The notes: generated from the sequence alone by a model not told the origin. Positions 34,326 to 43,472 are shown, numbered from the stretch's first letter. The stretch: DNA of 64,000 bases from an uncultured Alphaproteobacteria bacterium (GCA_902623255.1 CACNSY010000005.1:1-64000); one strand, 5' to 3'. A program made the numbers and translations.

Positions 34326-35384
34326 ATGGTTAAAATATCACTAAATGAAAACGTAAGTAAGCTAAAGGAAAAATCCAAAGCTAAAAATACTCAGGATAAA
34401 TATCAAGGAGATTGGTTAAAGTTTATAGATTATTGCGAAAATAAATACAATTGCAGTCCTTTAGATGTTGATGATCTAGATAGTGCTTACGCATTAACAG
34501 CCAATTATATGGACTGGCTACATGAAGATCCAGAAGCGAAAATACTCAAAGGATCGAGCAACATACCAGGTAGAGAAAATGTAAATAACAACCCCTACTC
34601 CTCTACTGCCTATAAAGCTTCCACTATACAAAGAATCTTAGCATCTATTACATATAAATATAGAGTTAACGGATTTCAATTTGATAGAAAAAATCCTAAT
34701 ATTTCCGAAACAATTAGTGCAATTGTAAGAGATGAAAAAAATAATAAATCTGGTCAAGCAAGAGAGTTGTTAAAAGCAGATATTGAAAAAATTATTGATA
34801 AAATTCCAAATGATAACGATGATTTTAGAAATATAAGAGATAGAGCTCTTATTTTAATTGGTTTTTATAGTTTTTGTAGAAGATCTGAGCTTTTAGGCAT
34901 GAAATACGAACATCTAAATTTTGAAGAAGATGGTGTTCAAGTATTAATACCTTTTTCTAAGACTGATCAAAAAGGTGAAGGAAGAATGATCTATTTACCT
35001 AAAAATAATTCACCTTATTGTCCCGTATCTGCGTTAAAGAATTGGTTAGAGGTAGCGCTAATTGATTCAGGTCCACTCTTTTATAAAATTAACAAAGCTA
35101 ATAATATAGAAAAATATATTCTTAATAATAAGAATCAAAAAGTAAGTTTGACTGACACAAGTTTTGTTTTAATTTTAAAGAAAAGAGCTGAGGACGCAGG
35201 TATAGAAAATTGTGATAAAATTTCTGGTCACAGCTTAAGAATAGGTTCGATTACTCAAGCTAGAATGAATGGAGTACCTACTCATGAAATTATGGCTCAA
35301 AGCGGTCATAAGACAACGCAAATGATAGATAGATATACGAAGCTAACAAATATAAAAGAAACTAGTGCAGCAAAAAAATTATAA
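34326..35384 (+). CDS. Tyrosine recombinase / site-specific integrase
   Basis: The 352-residue protein has an N-terminal SAM-like core-binding domain (about residues 10-125) and a catalytic domain with Arg in FCRRSELLGM, a Lys in the SKTDQKGEG hairpin, HSLRIG (His-Leu-Arg), QSGHKT (second His) and the nucleophile Tyr in MIDRYTKL. All catalytic residues are present, so it should be active. It resembles phage/Xer-type integrases, but no other phage or element genes surround it. A dif-like palindrome precedes its start. Confidence 0.92.
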   Translation: MVKISLNENVSKLKEKSKAKNTQDKYQGDWLKFIDYCENKYNCSPLDVDDLDSAYALTANYMDWLHEDPEAKILKGSSNIPGRENVNNNPYSSTAYKASTIQRILASITYKYRVNGFQFDRKNPNISETISAIVRDEKNNKSGQARELLKADIEKIIDKIPNDNDDFRNIRDRALILIGFYSFCRRSELLGMKYEHLNFEEDGVQVLIPFSKTDQKGEGRMIYLPKNNSPYCPVSALKNWLEVALIDSGPLFYKINKANNIEKYILNNKNQKVSLTDTSFVLILKKRAEDAGIENCDKISGHSLRIGSITQARMNGVPTHEIMAQSGHKTTQMIDRYTKLTNIKETSAAKKL

Positions 35385-35385
35385 A

Positions 35386-35811
35386 TTAATAAAATGCAAT
35401 TGCTGCTGCAATTAAAACTATTACTAACAGCCCTCTTCCACTCATTGTAGCTATTTTCATTATAGATTTGTTAGGTGGTAAATTATTTTTAGAGCAATTA
35501 AAAACGTGAAAATTTACATAAGCAGATAGGCCTAAAAGAAAACCTGCAGCAATTAATTTGATTGTAAATGCACTATTAATAATAAAGCCTCCATATAAAT
35601 TAATTGAAAGAATAATTCCTGATATCCATAAGATAATAAGAGATATCAAACCTATGTAACCAAGTAATTTTAATATCTTTGCTGTATTTAAATCAGGAAT
35701 TTGATTTGCTTTAGCATAAACAGACTGTATTACGCCACCGCCAACCAAAACACCGCCTGAAAAAACTATTGCAAGATAATGTATGAACTTTAGTATAATT
35801 ATTATTGTCAT
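35386..35811 (-). CDS. Four-helix membrane protein, CopD/DUF2269-like
   Basis: The 141-residue protein has four predicted membrane helices. The N-terminal LKFIHYLAIVFSGGVLVGGG places a His in helix 1, and FHVFNCSKN and SGRGLLVIVLI come later. The pattern is reminiscent of CopD-, DUF2269- or HemJ-type small membrane proteins, in which helix histidines bind copper or haem. Assignment to one family is not secure. It converges tightly on the integrase gene, with only one base between the stops. Confidence 0.7.
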   Translation of the reverse strand: MTIIIILKFIHYLAIVFSGGVLVGGGVIQSVYAKANQIPDLNTAKILKLLGYIGLISLIILWISGIILSINLYGGFIINSAFTIKLIAAGFLLGLSAYVNFHVFNCSKNNLPPNKSIMKIATMSGRGLLVIVLIAAAIAFY

Positions 35812-35857
35812 TAAAATTTAATATTAACTTACTATTTTTATAGTATTATGATTATGT

Positions 35858-36397
35858 ATGAAAATAAAAAAAGGAGATAAATTAGAAGAAATTACCCTAC
35901 CCCGACATGATGGTAATCAATTTAATTTATCAGATACTAAAGGCAAAAAAGTTTTATTGACTTTTTATAGAGTTGCTGGATGCACTTTTTGTAATTTAAG
36001 ACTACTTGAGTTTAATAAAAGATTTAATGAATTTGGTCCAAATTTCACCCACGTAGGAATTTTTCATTCAAATGTTAATCTTTTGAAATCCAATATGAAG
36101 AAGCACGGCCCTATTCCATTTACAGTTTTAGCAGATGAAGAATTTAAATATTTTCAAAAATATTCAATAGAGCGAAGTTGGTTTAAGTTATTTTTGGCAG
36201 GAATTTATAAAACATTCTCTATCTTTCCGGCCTTAATAAGAGGTTTCATGCCCATTCCTCTTGGAGGATATTTTAATACTGCAGTAACAGATATAATGAT
36301 TAATGAAGAAGGTATTGTGGAAGAAGTTTTATATGCAAAAAAACATGCTGCGGATCATTTTGCATTTAATAAAGTAAAAGAATTTTCTTTAAATTGA
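35858..36397 (+). CDS. Peroxiredoxin-like protein (AhpC/TSA family)
   Basis: The 179-residue thioredoxin-fold protein has LTFYRVAGCTFCNLRLLEF, in which GCTFC forms a CxxC active site, and FTVLADEEFKYFQKY as the later conserved strand and helix. It is a PRX-like2-type or thiol reductase-like redoxin and has no signal peptide. It may reduce peroxides or disulfides in the cytoplasm. A stem-loop follows it. The divergent neighbour is the CopD-like gene, 46 bases upstream, so the two might share control. Confidence 0.85.
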   Translation: MKIKKGDKLEEITLPRHDGNQFNLSDTKGKKVLLTFYRVAGCTFCNLRLLEFNKRFNEFGPNFTHVGIFHSNVNLLKSNMKKHGPIPFTVLADEEFKYFQKYSIERSWFKLFLAGIYKTFSIFPALIRGFMPIPLGGYFNTAVTDIMINEEGIVEEVLYAKKHAADHFAFNKVKEFSLN

Positions 36398-36398
36398 T

Positions 36399-36426
36399 AA
36401 AAGCTGGGAATTGAATCCCAGCTTTT
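36399..36426. terminator. Bidirectional terminator between convergent genes
   Basis: A perfect 11-bp inverted repeat (AAAAGCTGGGA / TCCCAGCTTTT) with a 6-base loop lies just after the peroxiredoxin-like stop and just before the stop of the convergent membrane gene. The A and T ends give a U-run on both strands, fitting termination of both genes. Confidence 0.85.
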
Positions 36427-36428
36427 AG

Positions 36429-36839
36429 TTACATATAAATTATATCTGACATATTATAAATAAGATATATTGATACAAATAAAAATACATGCCCTATTAC
36501 TTCATCAGCGACATCACTTTTTGCATCCGGGTCTATAAATTTTAATCTTTGGGCCCAACTTAAAATCACTTGAGCAAAAGAAAGTAAAAATCCGTTTACA
36601 AAAAATATCCAGCAAGATTGAGGTCCATTTTCTCTAAATAATATCCAAATTCCAATTATTACTATTGGCACAATAAATGTCCCTATGATTCTTACAATTG
36701 GCAAAGCTTTTTCTCCTAAATCATATCTTGTAACAAGTGAATTTGGTGAAAATACAGTTAGGAAACCATAGTAAGATATACCTAATAAATTAAGTAAAAA
36801 TAAAACTAGATTTAAAGTACCTCCAAAATTTTCAACCAT
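36429..36839 (-). CDS. Four-helix membrane protein, paralogue A
   Basis: The 136-residue protein has four predicted membrane helices. It begins MVENFGGTLNLVLFLLNL and ends YNMSDIIYM. The neighbour upstream has the same start (MVESFNG), length and end (YGLSDKIYL), together with a YYGF/YYSF motif after helix 1 and an ILF segment, so the two are tandem paralogues. AAGGAGTAATT precedes the ATG. The function is unknown. Confidence 0.8.
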   Translation of the reverse strand: MVENFGGTLNLVLFLLNLLGISYYGFLTVFSPNSLVTRYDLGEKALPIVRIIGTFIVPIVIIGIWILFRENGPQSCWIFFVNGFLLSFAQVILSWAQRLKFIDPDAKSDVADEVIGHVFLFVSIYLIYNMSDIIYM

Positions 36840-36859
36840 AATTACTCCTTTTAAAATTA

Positions 36860-37276
36860 TTATAGATAAATTTTATCAGATAAACCATAAATTATAATTA
36901 AGTTTAATACTAGAACTACTGCTGATACAATTGGCTGTTCTATTGTCGAATTAACCTTATCTCTTCCGAATAGGAAAGCTATTTTAAAATGAAAACAAAA
37001 ATTGTAGACAGTTGCCATTGCAAAGACAATAACGTTAATTATAAAGAAAGGCCAAGTACCTTCAGGTCCAGTAAATAAAATATAAAGACCAACAAAGAAA
37101 AAAGCAGTAACCCAAAAAATTCCAAAATTCGCTGCAGGTGCAGCACTTGAGTCAGTGTTATATTTTGCAAATTCTTTTTCTTTATTAAATAAAAATGTAA
37201 ATGAGTAATAACCAGCTAACGCAATGTTAATTATGTATAAAATCAAATAAAAAATTCCATTAAAACTCTCAACCAT
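36860..37276 (-). CDS. Four-helix membrane protein, paralogue B
   Basis: The 138-residue protein is the tandem paralogue of the previous gene, 20 bases away. It has MVESFNGIFYLILYIIN at the start, AGYYSFTFLF in the first helical hairpin, a Pro/Ala-rich loop (SSAAPAANFG) and the LSDKIYL end. A strong AGGAGGCTTTT precedes the ATG. The pair may form a hetero-oligomer in the inner membrane. I recognise no family. Confidence 0.8.
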   Translation of the reverse strand: MVESFNGIFYLILYIINIALAGYYSFTFLFNKEKEFAKYNTDSSAAPAANFGIFWVTAFFFVGLYILFTGPEGTWPFFIINVIVFAMATVYNFCFHFKIAFLFGRDKVNSTIEQPIVSAVVLVLNLIIIYGLSDKIYL

Positions 37277-37388
37277 AAAAGCCTCCTATAAAAATTGTTT
37301 AAATATATATATTTGTTTTTTAAGATTCTGTGACAATAGTTACCAAATTTGGCTGGTATTTTAAAAAAAATTTAGTTAAAAAAAACAT

Positions 37389-39203
37389 ATGAATTCTGAG
37401 AGAAAATTAGCAACCATTCTTGCTACCGACTGTGTAAATTTTAGTAAACACATGGAGGAGAGCGAAGAGCTTACACTCACCAACCTTAACGAATGCAGAA
37501 AAATAATTGATGAAGTTATAGCTAAATTTGGTGGTAAAATTTTTTCAACTGCTGGTGACTCTGTTGTTGCTGAATTCCCAAGTCCTGTACAGTGCGTAAA
37601 AGCTGCTATTGAATTCCAGGATAAATTATATGAAAGAAATGAACATTCTTTAACTAAGTTACAATTAAACTGGAGAGTTGGTATTCATGTTGATGATGTG
37701 ATTGTAGAAAATAATAATATTATGGGCTCAGGAGTCAATATTGCTGCAAGACTAGAAAGTCAAAGTGAGCCAGGTAAAATTCTTGTTTCAAAAATTGTCA
37801 AAGATCAAGTTGATAAAAGAATTGATTATTCAATAGAAGCTGATGGTACAAGAAAACTAAAAAATATAAGCGATGAGTTCGAAGTTTTCAAAGTAAAAGG
37901 TTTAAAAATTGATGAAGATGATTTTTTCTCTGAAGAAGTAAATGAGGAAAAGAATGAAGATGAAAATAATAAAAAAGATGATAATGTAACTATTTCACGA
38001 AGTTCTTCACAACCAAAAATAGCCATACTTACATTTAAGAATGTGAGTAAAAATGATGATAGTGAATTTTTGGTAGAGGCTATTACAGGTGATTTAATTA
38101 TAGAGTTTTCCAGAATGAAAGAATTTGATGTTGTATCAAAAAAAACATGTGACGATCATGATAAAAGTAATGAAGACGCACTTACATTTGCAAAAAAACA
38201 TAAAATAGACTTTTTAGTTGGTGGAAATATTAGATCAGCTGGTAATAGATTAAGAGTAGCAGTAGATTTAACTAATGCAAAAGATGGTTCCATTATATGG
38301 GGAGATCGATATGATAGAGTTCTTGAAGACATTTTTGATATTCAAGATGAAATTGTACAAAAGATATCAAAAGAATTATTAGGTAATATAGAACTTACAA
38401 ATTTACAAAATATAAAAAGAAAACCTACTGATAATTTAAATTCATATGAAAATTTAGTTATTGGAAGATATCATTGGCTTAGACAATCATCAGCAAAAGA
38501 ACATAATGATAAGGCTTTATTTCACTTTGATAAAGCTATCGAACAAGATGAAACAAATGCAAGAGCACACTCCCTTAAAGCTTGTACAATTGGTGGTGGC
38601 CTAGGTAAACAATATTATGAAGATAATGATAAAATGATGAAAATGATTTTTCATCATATTGAGAAAAGTTTAGAGCATGATGAGAACGATTATGAAGTAA
38701 GAAGAATTAGCTCAGCTATTTCCTTAATGCAAAAAAAATATGAGGAATCAGAAGAACACGGAAAGATTGCCTACTCTATGAATCCAAATGATCCAAGAGT
38801 ACTTGCAGTTTACGGTGAAATATTAGTAAGAAATAAAAAAATTGATCAAGGATTAGAATTACTTCATAAAGCACTTGAATTAGATCCTATACCTGCCGGT
38901 CAAAAAACATCAGATAACAGATATAGAGATCTTGTCTTAGGTTATTTTTGTAAAAAGGATTATGATGTTTGTATAACTCAAGCTCAAAAAATTAAAGAGT
39001 TGGAACCACGATCTTGGGTATTTCTCTTATTTTCATTGAAAGAAAAAGATAATGAAATTAATTTAAAAGAAAATGAATATTTTGTTAACAAATATGATGA
39101 CTATTCAAAACTAGATTGGAAAGAGACAATTAAAAGTTTTCATCTACCAGATGAAGAAATGAATAAAAATTTAGAAAATTTTACAAATCAGGTTATTAAT
39201 TAA
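37389..39203 (+). CDS. Class III nucleotide cyclase with TolB-like and TPR domains
   Basis: The 604-residue protein starts with a class III cyclase domain (residues about 5-165): metal Asp in LATDCVNFS, GDSVVAEF for the second Asp, and GVNIAARLE for the Asn and Arg. A short acidic linker, rich in Glu/Asn/Asp, precedes a TolB-N/FlgO-like domain (KIAILTFKNVS to IIWGDRYDR). TPR-like helices follow, from about residue 350. The position that usually carries the adenine-specifying Lys is Ser here (FSTAGD), so the product is uncertain. It is cytoplasmic and the first gene of the cyclase/channel island. Confidence 0.88.
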   Translation: MNSERKLATILATDCVNFSKHMEESEELTLTNLNECRKIIDEVIAKFGGKIFSTAGDSVVAEFPSPVQCVKAAIEFQDKLYERNEHSLTKLQLNWRVGIHVDDVIVENNNIMGSGVNIAARLESQSEPGKILVSKIVKDQVDKRIDYSIEADGTRKLKNISDEFEVFKVKGLKIDEDDFFSEEVNEEKNEDENNKKDDNVTISRSSSQPKIAILTFKNVSKNDDSEFLVEAITGDLIIEFSRMKEFDVVSKKTCDDHDKSNEDALTFAKKHKIDFLVGGNIRSAGNRLRVAVDLTNAKDGSIIWGDRYDRVLEDIFDIQDEIVQKISKELLGNIELTNLQNIKRKPTDNLNSYENLVIGRYHWLRQSSAKEHNDKALFHFDKAIEQDETNARAHSLKACTIGGGLGKQYYEDNDKMMKMIFHHIEKSLEHDENDYEVRRISSAISLMQKKYEESEEHGKIAYSMNPNDPRVLAVYGEILVRNKKIDQGLELLHKALELDPIPAGQKTSDNRYRDLVLGYFCKKDYDVCITQAQKIKELEPRSWVFLLFSLKEKDNEINLKENEYFVNKYDDYSKLDWKETIKSFHLPDEEMNKNLENFTNQVIN

Positions 39204-39940
39204 TCTTTATTTTTTCTATCTGTAAAAGCACTTGCTAATATACCAGCTGGTAAAGCAACTGCTCCAATTCCAAACAATGCAGTGCATACTGCTGCAAATC
39301 TACCTAAAAATGTAATAGGTGTATAATCACCATAACCTGTTGATAGTAAGGCTGCAGAACTTACCCATAAAGCTCTTGGGATTGATCCAAAAGCTTCAGG
39401 TTGCAAATCTCCCTCTACAACATAAAGTAAAGTAGCAGACAATAACATCAAACTTAGAGTAAGTAGTAATGAAAAAATTAATTCGTGTCTCCTGTCATAT
39501 ATTGCATGAAGTATAAAATCTACTGACTCACTAAAACGTCCAAATCTTAAAATACTAAATATTCTTATAGCTCTTAATAATCTTACTAAAAAACCTTCAT
39601 TTATACCTATTAAAAATAATGGGATAAGTGCAATTGCATCAATTAGAGCAGGTAATGTAAAAATATACTTAAACTTACCTTTAAAACCTTTAAATTTGTC
39701 AATTTGATCTACTGCAATTAATCTACAAATATACTCAATTAGAAATACTATACCAAAAAAAAGTTTTGCTGAGTCAAAGAGTTGATAATATTGCTCATAA
39801 ATCAATTTTTCTGACTCAATAACAACAAAAACACAGTTCAATACAATAAGAAAGAATATAATTTTTTCAATTAATGTAAAATCCTTCTCTTCTAAACCAA
39901 AATGTAAGTGTTCGAATAAATACTTTGAAAATGAATTCAT
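39200..39940 (-). CDS. Voltage-gated potassium channel
   Basis: The 246-residue protein has six predicted helices, an S4 with regular Arg residues (VRLLRAIRIFSILRFGR) and the potassium filter TGYGDYTP, followed by an S6 with a hinge Gly and Pro (ALFGIGAVALPAGIL). It belongs to the Kv/MlotiK-like group but has no cyclic-nucleotide domain at its short C-terminus. It should form a tetrameric K+ channel in the inner membrane. It overlaps the 3' end of the cyclase gene by 4 bases and is divergent from the MscS-type gene. Confidence 0.93.
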   Translation of the reverse strand: MNSFSKYLFEHLHFGLEEKDFTLIEKIIFFLIVLNCVFVVIESEKLIYEQYYQLFDSAKLFFGIVFLIEYICRLIAVDQIDKFKGFKGKFKYIFTLPALIDAIALIPLFLIGINEGFLVRLLRAIRIFSILRFGRFSESVDFILHAIYDRRHELIFSLLLTLSLMLLSATLLYVVEGDLQPEAFGSIPRALWVSSAALLSTGYGDYTPITFLGRFAAVCTALFGIGAVALPAGILASAFTDRKNKD

Positions 39941-39974
39941 TTTTATATAAATTCTTTATAGCAAAAATTACAAA

Positions 39975-41645
39975 ATGAAAATTAACATTTTTTACCTACT
40001 GTCTAAGATTAGTATAATTTTAATAAGCTTGTTATGTATTTTATCTATTCTATTAATTTATAATAATGCGGTTACTTTAAATTCTTTATATATACTCATT
40101 TCTGTATTTATTATTGGCTCCGTAATACAGCTTAACAAATTAAAGAAATTTACACGAGTACTATTTACTATCATTATACTTCCCATTTTATCATATCTAA
40201 TGGTAAATTTTTCCTATGATATAGTTATTCAAAAAGAATTTTTGTTTATTAATGAAACTATAAGTAACGTTACAGATAAAATCTTACTGATAACTTTATA
40301 TTTTATTCCATCAATATTCATAATGATGTTTTATAAATACGAAGTATTATCACTAAATGATAAATCAGGAACAACAATACCTGAGATAATAACATTTCTT
40401 TTTCAGTTTTTATTATTTGCGATACCTGCATTTTTAGTTTTATCCTTTGTTTTTAATTTAGAACTTACAAGTATTCTTGCTGCAGGTGGTATAGTTTTTG
40501 CTGCCATTGCTCTTTCCCTGCAGTCAAGTTTATCAGATTTAATTAAAGGAATTTTTGTAAATATTGAAAGACCATTTGCAATAAATGACTGGATTACGGT
40601 TGATGATAAAACAGGTTATGTAGAAAACATTACCTGGAGAAGTACAAGAATAAGGACATTTCAAAATACCGAAGTAATCATTCCAAATGAAATCGTTGCA
40701 GATTCAATTTTAACTAATTGGAGCAAACAAGATAAAGAAAAAATGAGTGAAGGATTTCATATTTTTAATAAATTATATTTTCATCCATCTCATGACCCAG
40801 AAAATATCTCTAAGTTACTCTATAATGCTCTTAAAAAAGCGAAACCGGTTGATGGTAGAGAGCAATTAAATTTACAGTGGGTTCGTTTTATAGGTGCTAA
40901 TGAGTTTGGATTAGAATTTGTAGTTGCTTTTGATTGCACAAAAAGGATTTTAAAAAATTCGATGCAAGATAGTGTGATGATGGAAATACATAAAACTTTA
41001 AGACATGCAGGTGTTCAAATGTCTGCTGGAAAACTTTATGGAAAACTTGAAGAAGATACAGGGCTACATGCTCTTGACACGCACAGAAGTCGAGAGGATT
41101 TTGAAAAAAGACAGGTTAGTGAATTTAATCCTTATAATGAGTCAGTAAAAAATAGGGTCCTACTCCAAAAAATTCCTATTTTTATGTCATTAAATTCTGA
41201 AGATTTAGATGAGATTGCTGAAAATGCAGAAAGACTCCATTTTGAAAAAGACGATTACATTATTAAACAAAATGATTCTGGTGATTCTCTATACGTTATA
41301 AATGACGGGGTAGTATCTGTTTATTTAGATAATGAAAATAAAGATAAAGTATTTTTAGCTAAACTTGGTGTTGGGGACTTTGTTGGTGAAGGAAGTCTTC
41401 TAACTGGTGAACCAAGATCTGCTAATGTTATAGCTGAAACTCCTTGCATAGTTATAAAAGTAAGCAAGGATATAATAAAAGATATATTTTCTAAAAATCC
41501 TAATGTGTATGATTATGTTGCAAATATTTTAGCACAAAGAAAGTTAAAACTTGATAAGAAAAAAAATGAAAGTCAATTAACTAAAGATGAAAATAAAAAT
41601 CTTGTTAATGATATTAAGAATGCAATAATAAATTTTTTAAAATAG
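39975..41645 (+). CDS. MscS-type channel with cyclic-nucleotide-binding domain (bCNG-like)
   Basis: The 556-residue protein has several N-terminal helices (about residues 8-185), then the MscS core: helix 3 in LAAGGIVFAAIALSLQSSLSD, followed by ERPFAINDWITVDDKTGYVENITWRSTRIRT and PNEIVAD. From about residue 395 to 505 there is a cNMP-binding domain with the phosphate-binding cassette GEGSLLTGEPRSANV, which keeps the Glu and Arg that bind the phosphate and ribose. This is the bacterial cyclic-nucleotide-gated MscS layout. Two cyclase genes flank it, so direct gating by their product is likely. Confidence 0.93.
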   Translation: MKINIFYLLSKISIILISLLCILSILLIYNNAVTLNSLYILISVFIIGSVIQLNKLKKFTRVLFTIIILPILSYLMVNFSYDIVIQKEFLFINETISNVTDKILLITLYFIPSIFIMMFYKYEVLSLNDKSGTTIPEIITFLFQFLLFAIPAFLVLSFVFNLELTSILAAGGIVFAAIALSLQSSLSDLIKGIFVNIERPFAINDWITVDDKTGYVENITWRSTRIRTFQNTEVIIPNEIVADSILTNWSKQDKEKMSEGFHIFNKLYFHPSHDPENISKLLYNALKKAKPVDGREQLNLQWVRFIGANEFGLEFVVAFDCTKRILKNSMQDSVMMEIHKTLRHAGVQMSAGKLYGKLEEDTGLHALDTHRSREDFEKRQVSEFNPYNESVKNRVLLQKIPIFMSLNSEDLDEIAENAERLHFEKDDYIIKQNDSGDSLYVINDGVVSVYLDNENKDKVFLAKLGVGDFVGEGSLLTGEPRSANVIAETPCIVIKVSKDIIKDIFSKNPNVYDYVANILAQRKLKLDKKKNESQLTKDENKNLVNDIKNAIINFLK

Positions 41646-41655
41646 AATAAATCCC

Positions 41656-42942
41656 CTACTCTTCGTCAATTTCTTTACTAAAATCTTCTTGTAATTTTTT
41701 CAATTCTTTCATTGCAGCTTTCATATCAGAACTATCAAATATTTGAATATCCACGTGGTTACCTTTTTTCGAATATGATTTTTTTGTTTTGCTATTTTTC
41801 TTATTTTTAAAATCAATTATCTTGTAAGTTTTAACAGGTCTTACAAAACCTTTAGGAGTTATTTCTTCATACTCTTCGCAGTTTATTTGATTTTTAACTA
41901 AATTATATGTTGTATCAGAAATAATAATTTCATTTTCAGGAGCAATAGATTGCAATCTAGAAGCTAAATTTACAGAAGAACCTATTGCTGTATAATCACT
42001 CATTACGCTAGATCCAAAATCACCAACATTTGCAAAACCTGAAGAGATTCCATATCTTACCTTTAATCCACCTTTAACACCCTGTCTGATCCAGAAAGAT
42101 TGCAGCTCTTTAACTCGTTCTTTCATTTCTAAAGCCATGCTTATACAATTAATAGCATCATTCTCATCTCCTAGTGTTTCAGGAGCTCCATGAAAGGAAA
42201 GAATTGCATCTCCAATAAATTTATCAATTGTAGCATTTGAATTTATTGCAATTAAACTCATTTCACTTAGATAATTATTTAATATTAGAGCAAGTTTTTC
42301 TGCTTCTAACGCATCAGATAAATCAGTAAAATTTACAATATCAGAGAAAAAAATTGTTAAATTTTTTCTTACGTAGCTTTCTTTTGTTTTTTTACCTGAC
42401 TCTTCTTCATCAAAAATAGACTTATATACTTGAGGTGAAAGATATTTTGATAACCTATTAGCAATATTTTCTAATCTTCTCGTTTTTTCTTCAATCAATT
42501 CTCTATCTTTTAATTTTTGATCAAGTAATTCTTCCTTCTCCCTTCGAAGATTATATTCATCTGTTCGATCAACAAATTGTCCTTGAATACCATTTAAAAA
42601 AGGGAAATCTTTGTTTTCAGTATAAGCAGAAAGTAAAGAATATACTTTAATTTCATCACCAATTTTGATTTCTATTTTAGGAATAATAACAAAACCATTT
42701 TTTTCTAAATTTTGTTTAAAATTTTTAATATATTCATCACCAACTCCAAGCTGTTCTAAAATACTAGTAAAGGGAATATTATTGACAGTTTTAAGTATTG
42801 GAAAAAATTTTTTAAAATTTTTATTTACTCGCAAAACTTCTAAGTTACGGTTGGCAAAATAAGCTGCTGTGACAGCATTAGAGAAATTAAAAAAACTTAA
42901 ATCTATGACAGTTTTTTCATCAAAAAACTTATCAAGTTTCAT
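41656..42942 (-). CDS. Class III adenylate cyclase with N-terminal sensor domain
   Basis: The 428-residue protein has an N-terminal PAS-like segment (about residues 20-130), a coiled coil (EEKTRRLENIANRLSKYLS) and a cyclase domain from about residue 190. It carries FFSDIVNFT (metal Asp), DKFIGDAI (adenine-specifying Lys and second Asp), and YTAIGSSVNLASRL (Thr, Asn and Arg). The Lys plus Thr pair is the usual signature of ATP-specific cyclases. It has no membrane helix. It converges on the MscS-type gene with 10 bases between the stops. Confidence 0.9.
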   Translation of the reverse strand: MKLDKFFDEKTVIDLSFFNFSNAVTAAYFANRNLEVLRVNKNFKKFFPILKTVNNIPFTSILEQLGVGDEYIKNFKQNLEKNGFVIIPKIEIKIGDEIKVYSLLSAYTENKDFPFLNGIQGQFVDRTDEYNLRREKEELLDQKLKDRELIEEKTRRLENIANRLSKYLSPQVYKSIFDEEESGKKTKESYVRKNLTIFFSDIVNFTDLSDALEAEKLALILNNYLSEMSLIAINSNATIDKFIGDAILSFHGAPETLGDENDAINCISMALEMKERVKELQSFWIRQGVKGGLKVRYGISSGFANVGDFGSSVMSDYTAIGSSVNLASRLQSIAPENEIIISDTTYNLVKNQINCEEYEEITPKGFVRPVKTYKIIDFKNKKNSKTKKSYSKKGNHVDIQIFDSSDMKAAMKELKKLQEDFSKEIDEE

Positions 42943-42953
42943 TTATAATTTTA

Positions 42954-43472
42954 TTATGGGTGATGTTTAGTAATTCCGCTAATATAATCCATTATTGCTA
43001 TAACTAATCCTGATAAAATAAATACAGCATGAATAAATATCATTAAGTAAATTTCTTCTGATGTTTTTGATCCAACATCAATAAAAGCTTCTAGCAAACC
43101 GATACTTGAGATAGCAACGATTGAGGCAATAAGTTTTAATTTTAAACCTGAAAAATCTAGTTTACCCATCCACTCTGGTTTATCTTCAGACTGATTTGCG
43201 ATATCAATTTTTGAAACAAAATTTTCATAGCCTGCAAATATCACCATTAAAACTAAATTTCCAACAAGAGCTAAGTCAACAATATGTAATACAAATACAA
43301 GAAGTTCATTTAAAGTTAACTCATTTAAGTGTGTAATTTCATAAATGAATAACGCGATAACTTTATATGTAATAACTAGTAGAGTAAGACATAAAGCAAC
43401 ATAAACAGGAGCTAATGCCCATCTGCTAGAAAACATTGCTCTTTCAAGTAATCCTTCAAAAACTCTACGCAT
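42954..43472 (-). CDS. UPF0114/YqhA-family membrane protein
   Basis: The 172-residue protein starts FEGLLERAMFSSRWALAPVYVAL and has the family segment VGNLVLMVIFAGYENFVSKID and then KLKLIASIVAISSIGLLEAFID. These are the usual marks of TIGR00645/UPF0114. It has about four membrane helices. The function is unknown. It stands 11 bases upstream of the cyclase gene on the same strand, so it may be co-transcribed with it and be part of the signalling island. Confidence 0.9.
   Translation of the reverse strand: MRRVFEGLLERAMFSSRWALAPVYVALCLTLLVITYKVIALFIYEITHLNELTLNELLVFVLHIVDLALVGNLVLMVIFAGYENFVSKIDIANQSEDKPEWMGKLDFSGLKLKLIASIVAISSIGLLEAFIDVGSKTSEEIYLMIFIHAVFILSGLVIAIMDYISGITKHHP

Noticed and set aside
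34326-35384. A prophage or genomic island around the recombinase
   Set aside because: Neighbouring genes are ordinary housekeeping-type or membrane genes, and base composition is unchanged; no flanking direct repeats were seen.
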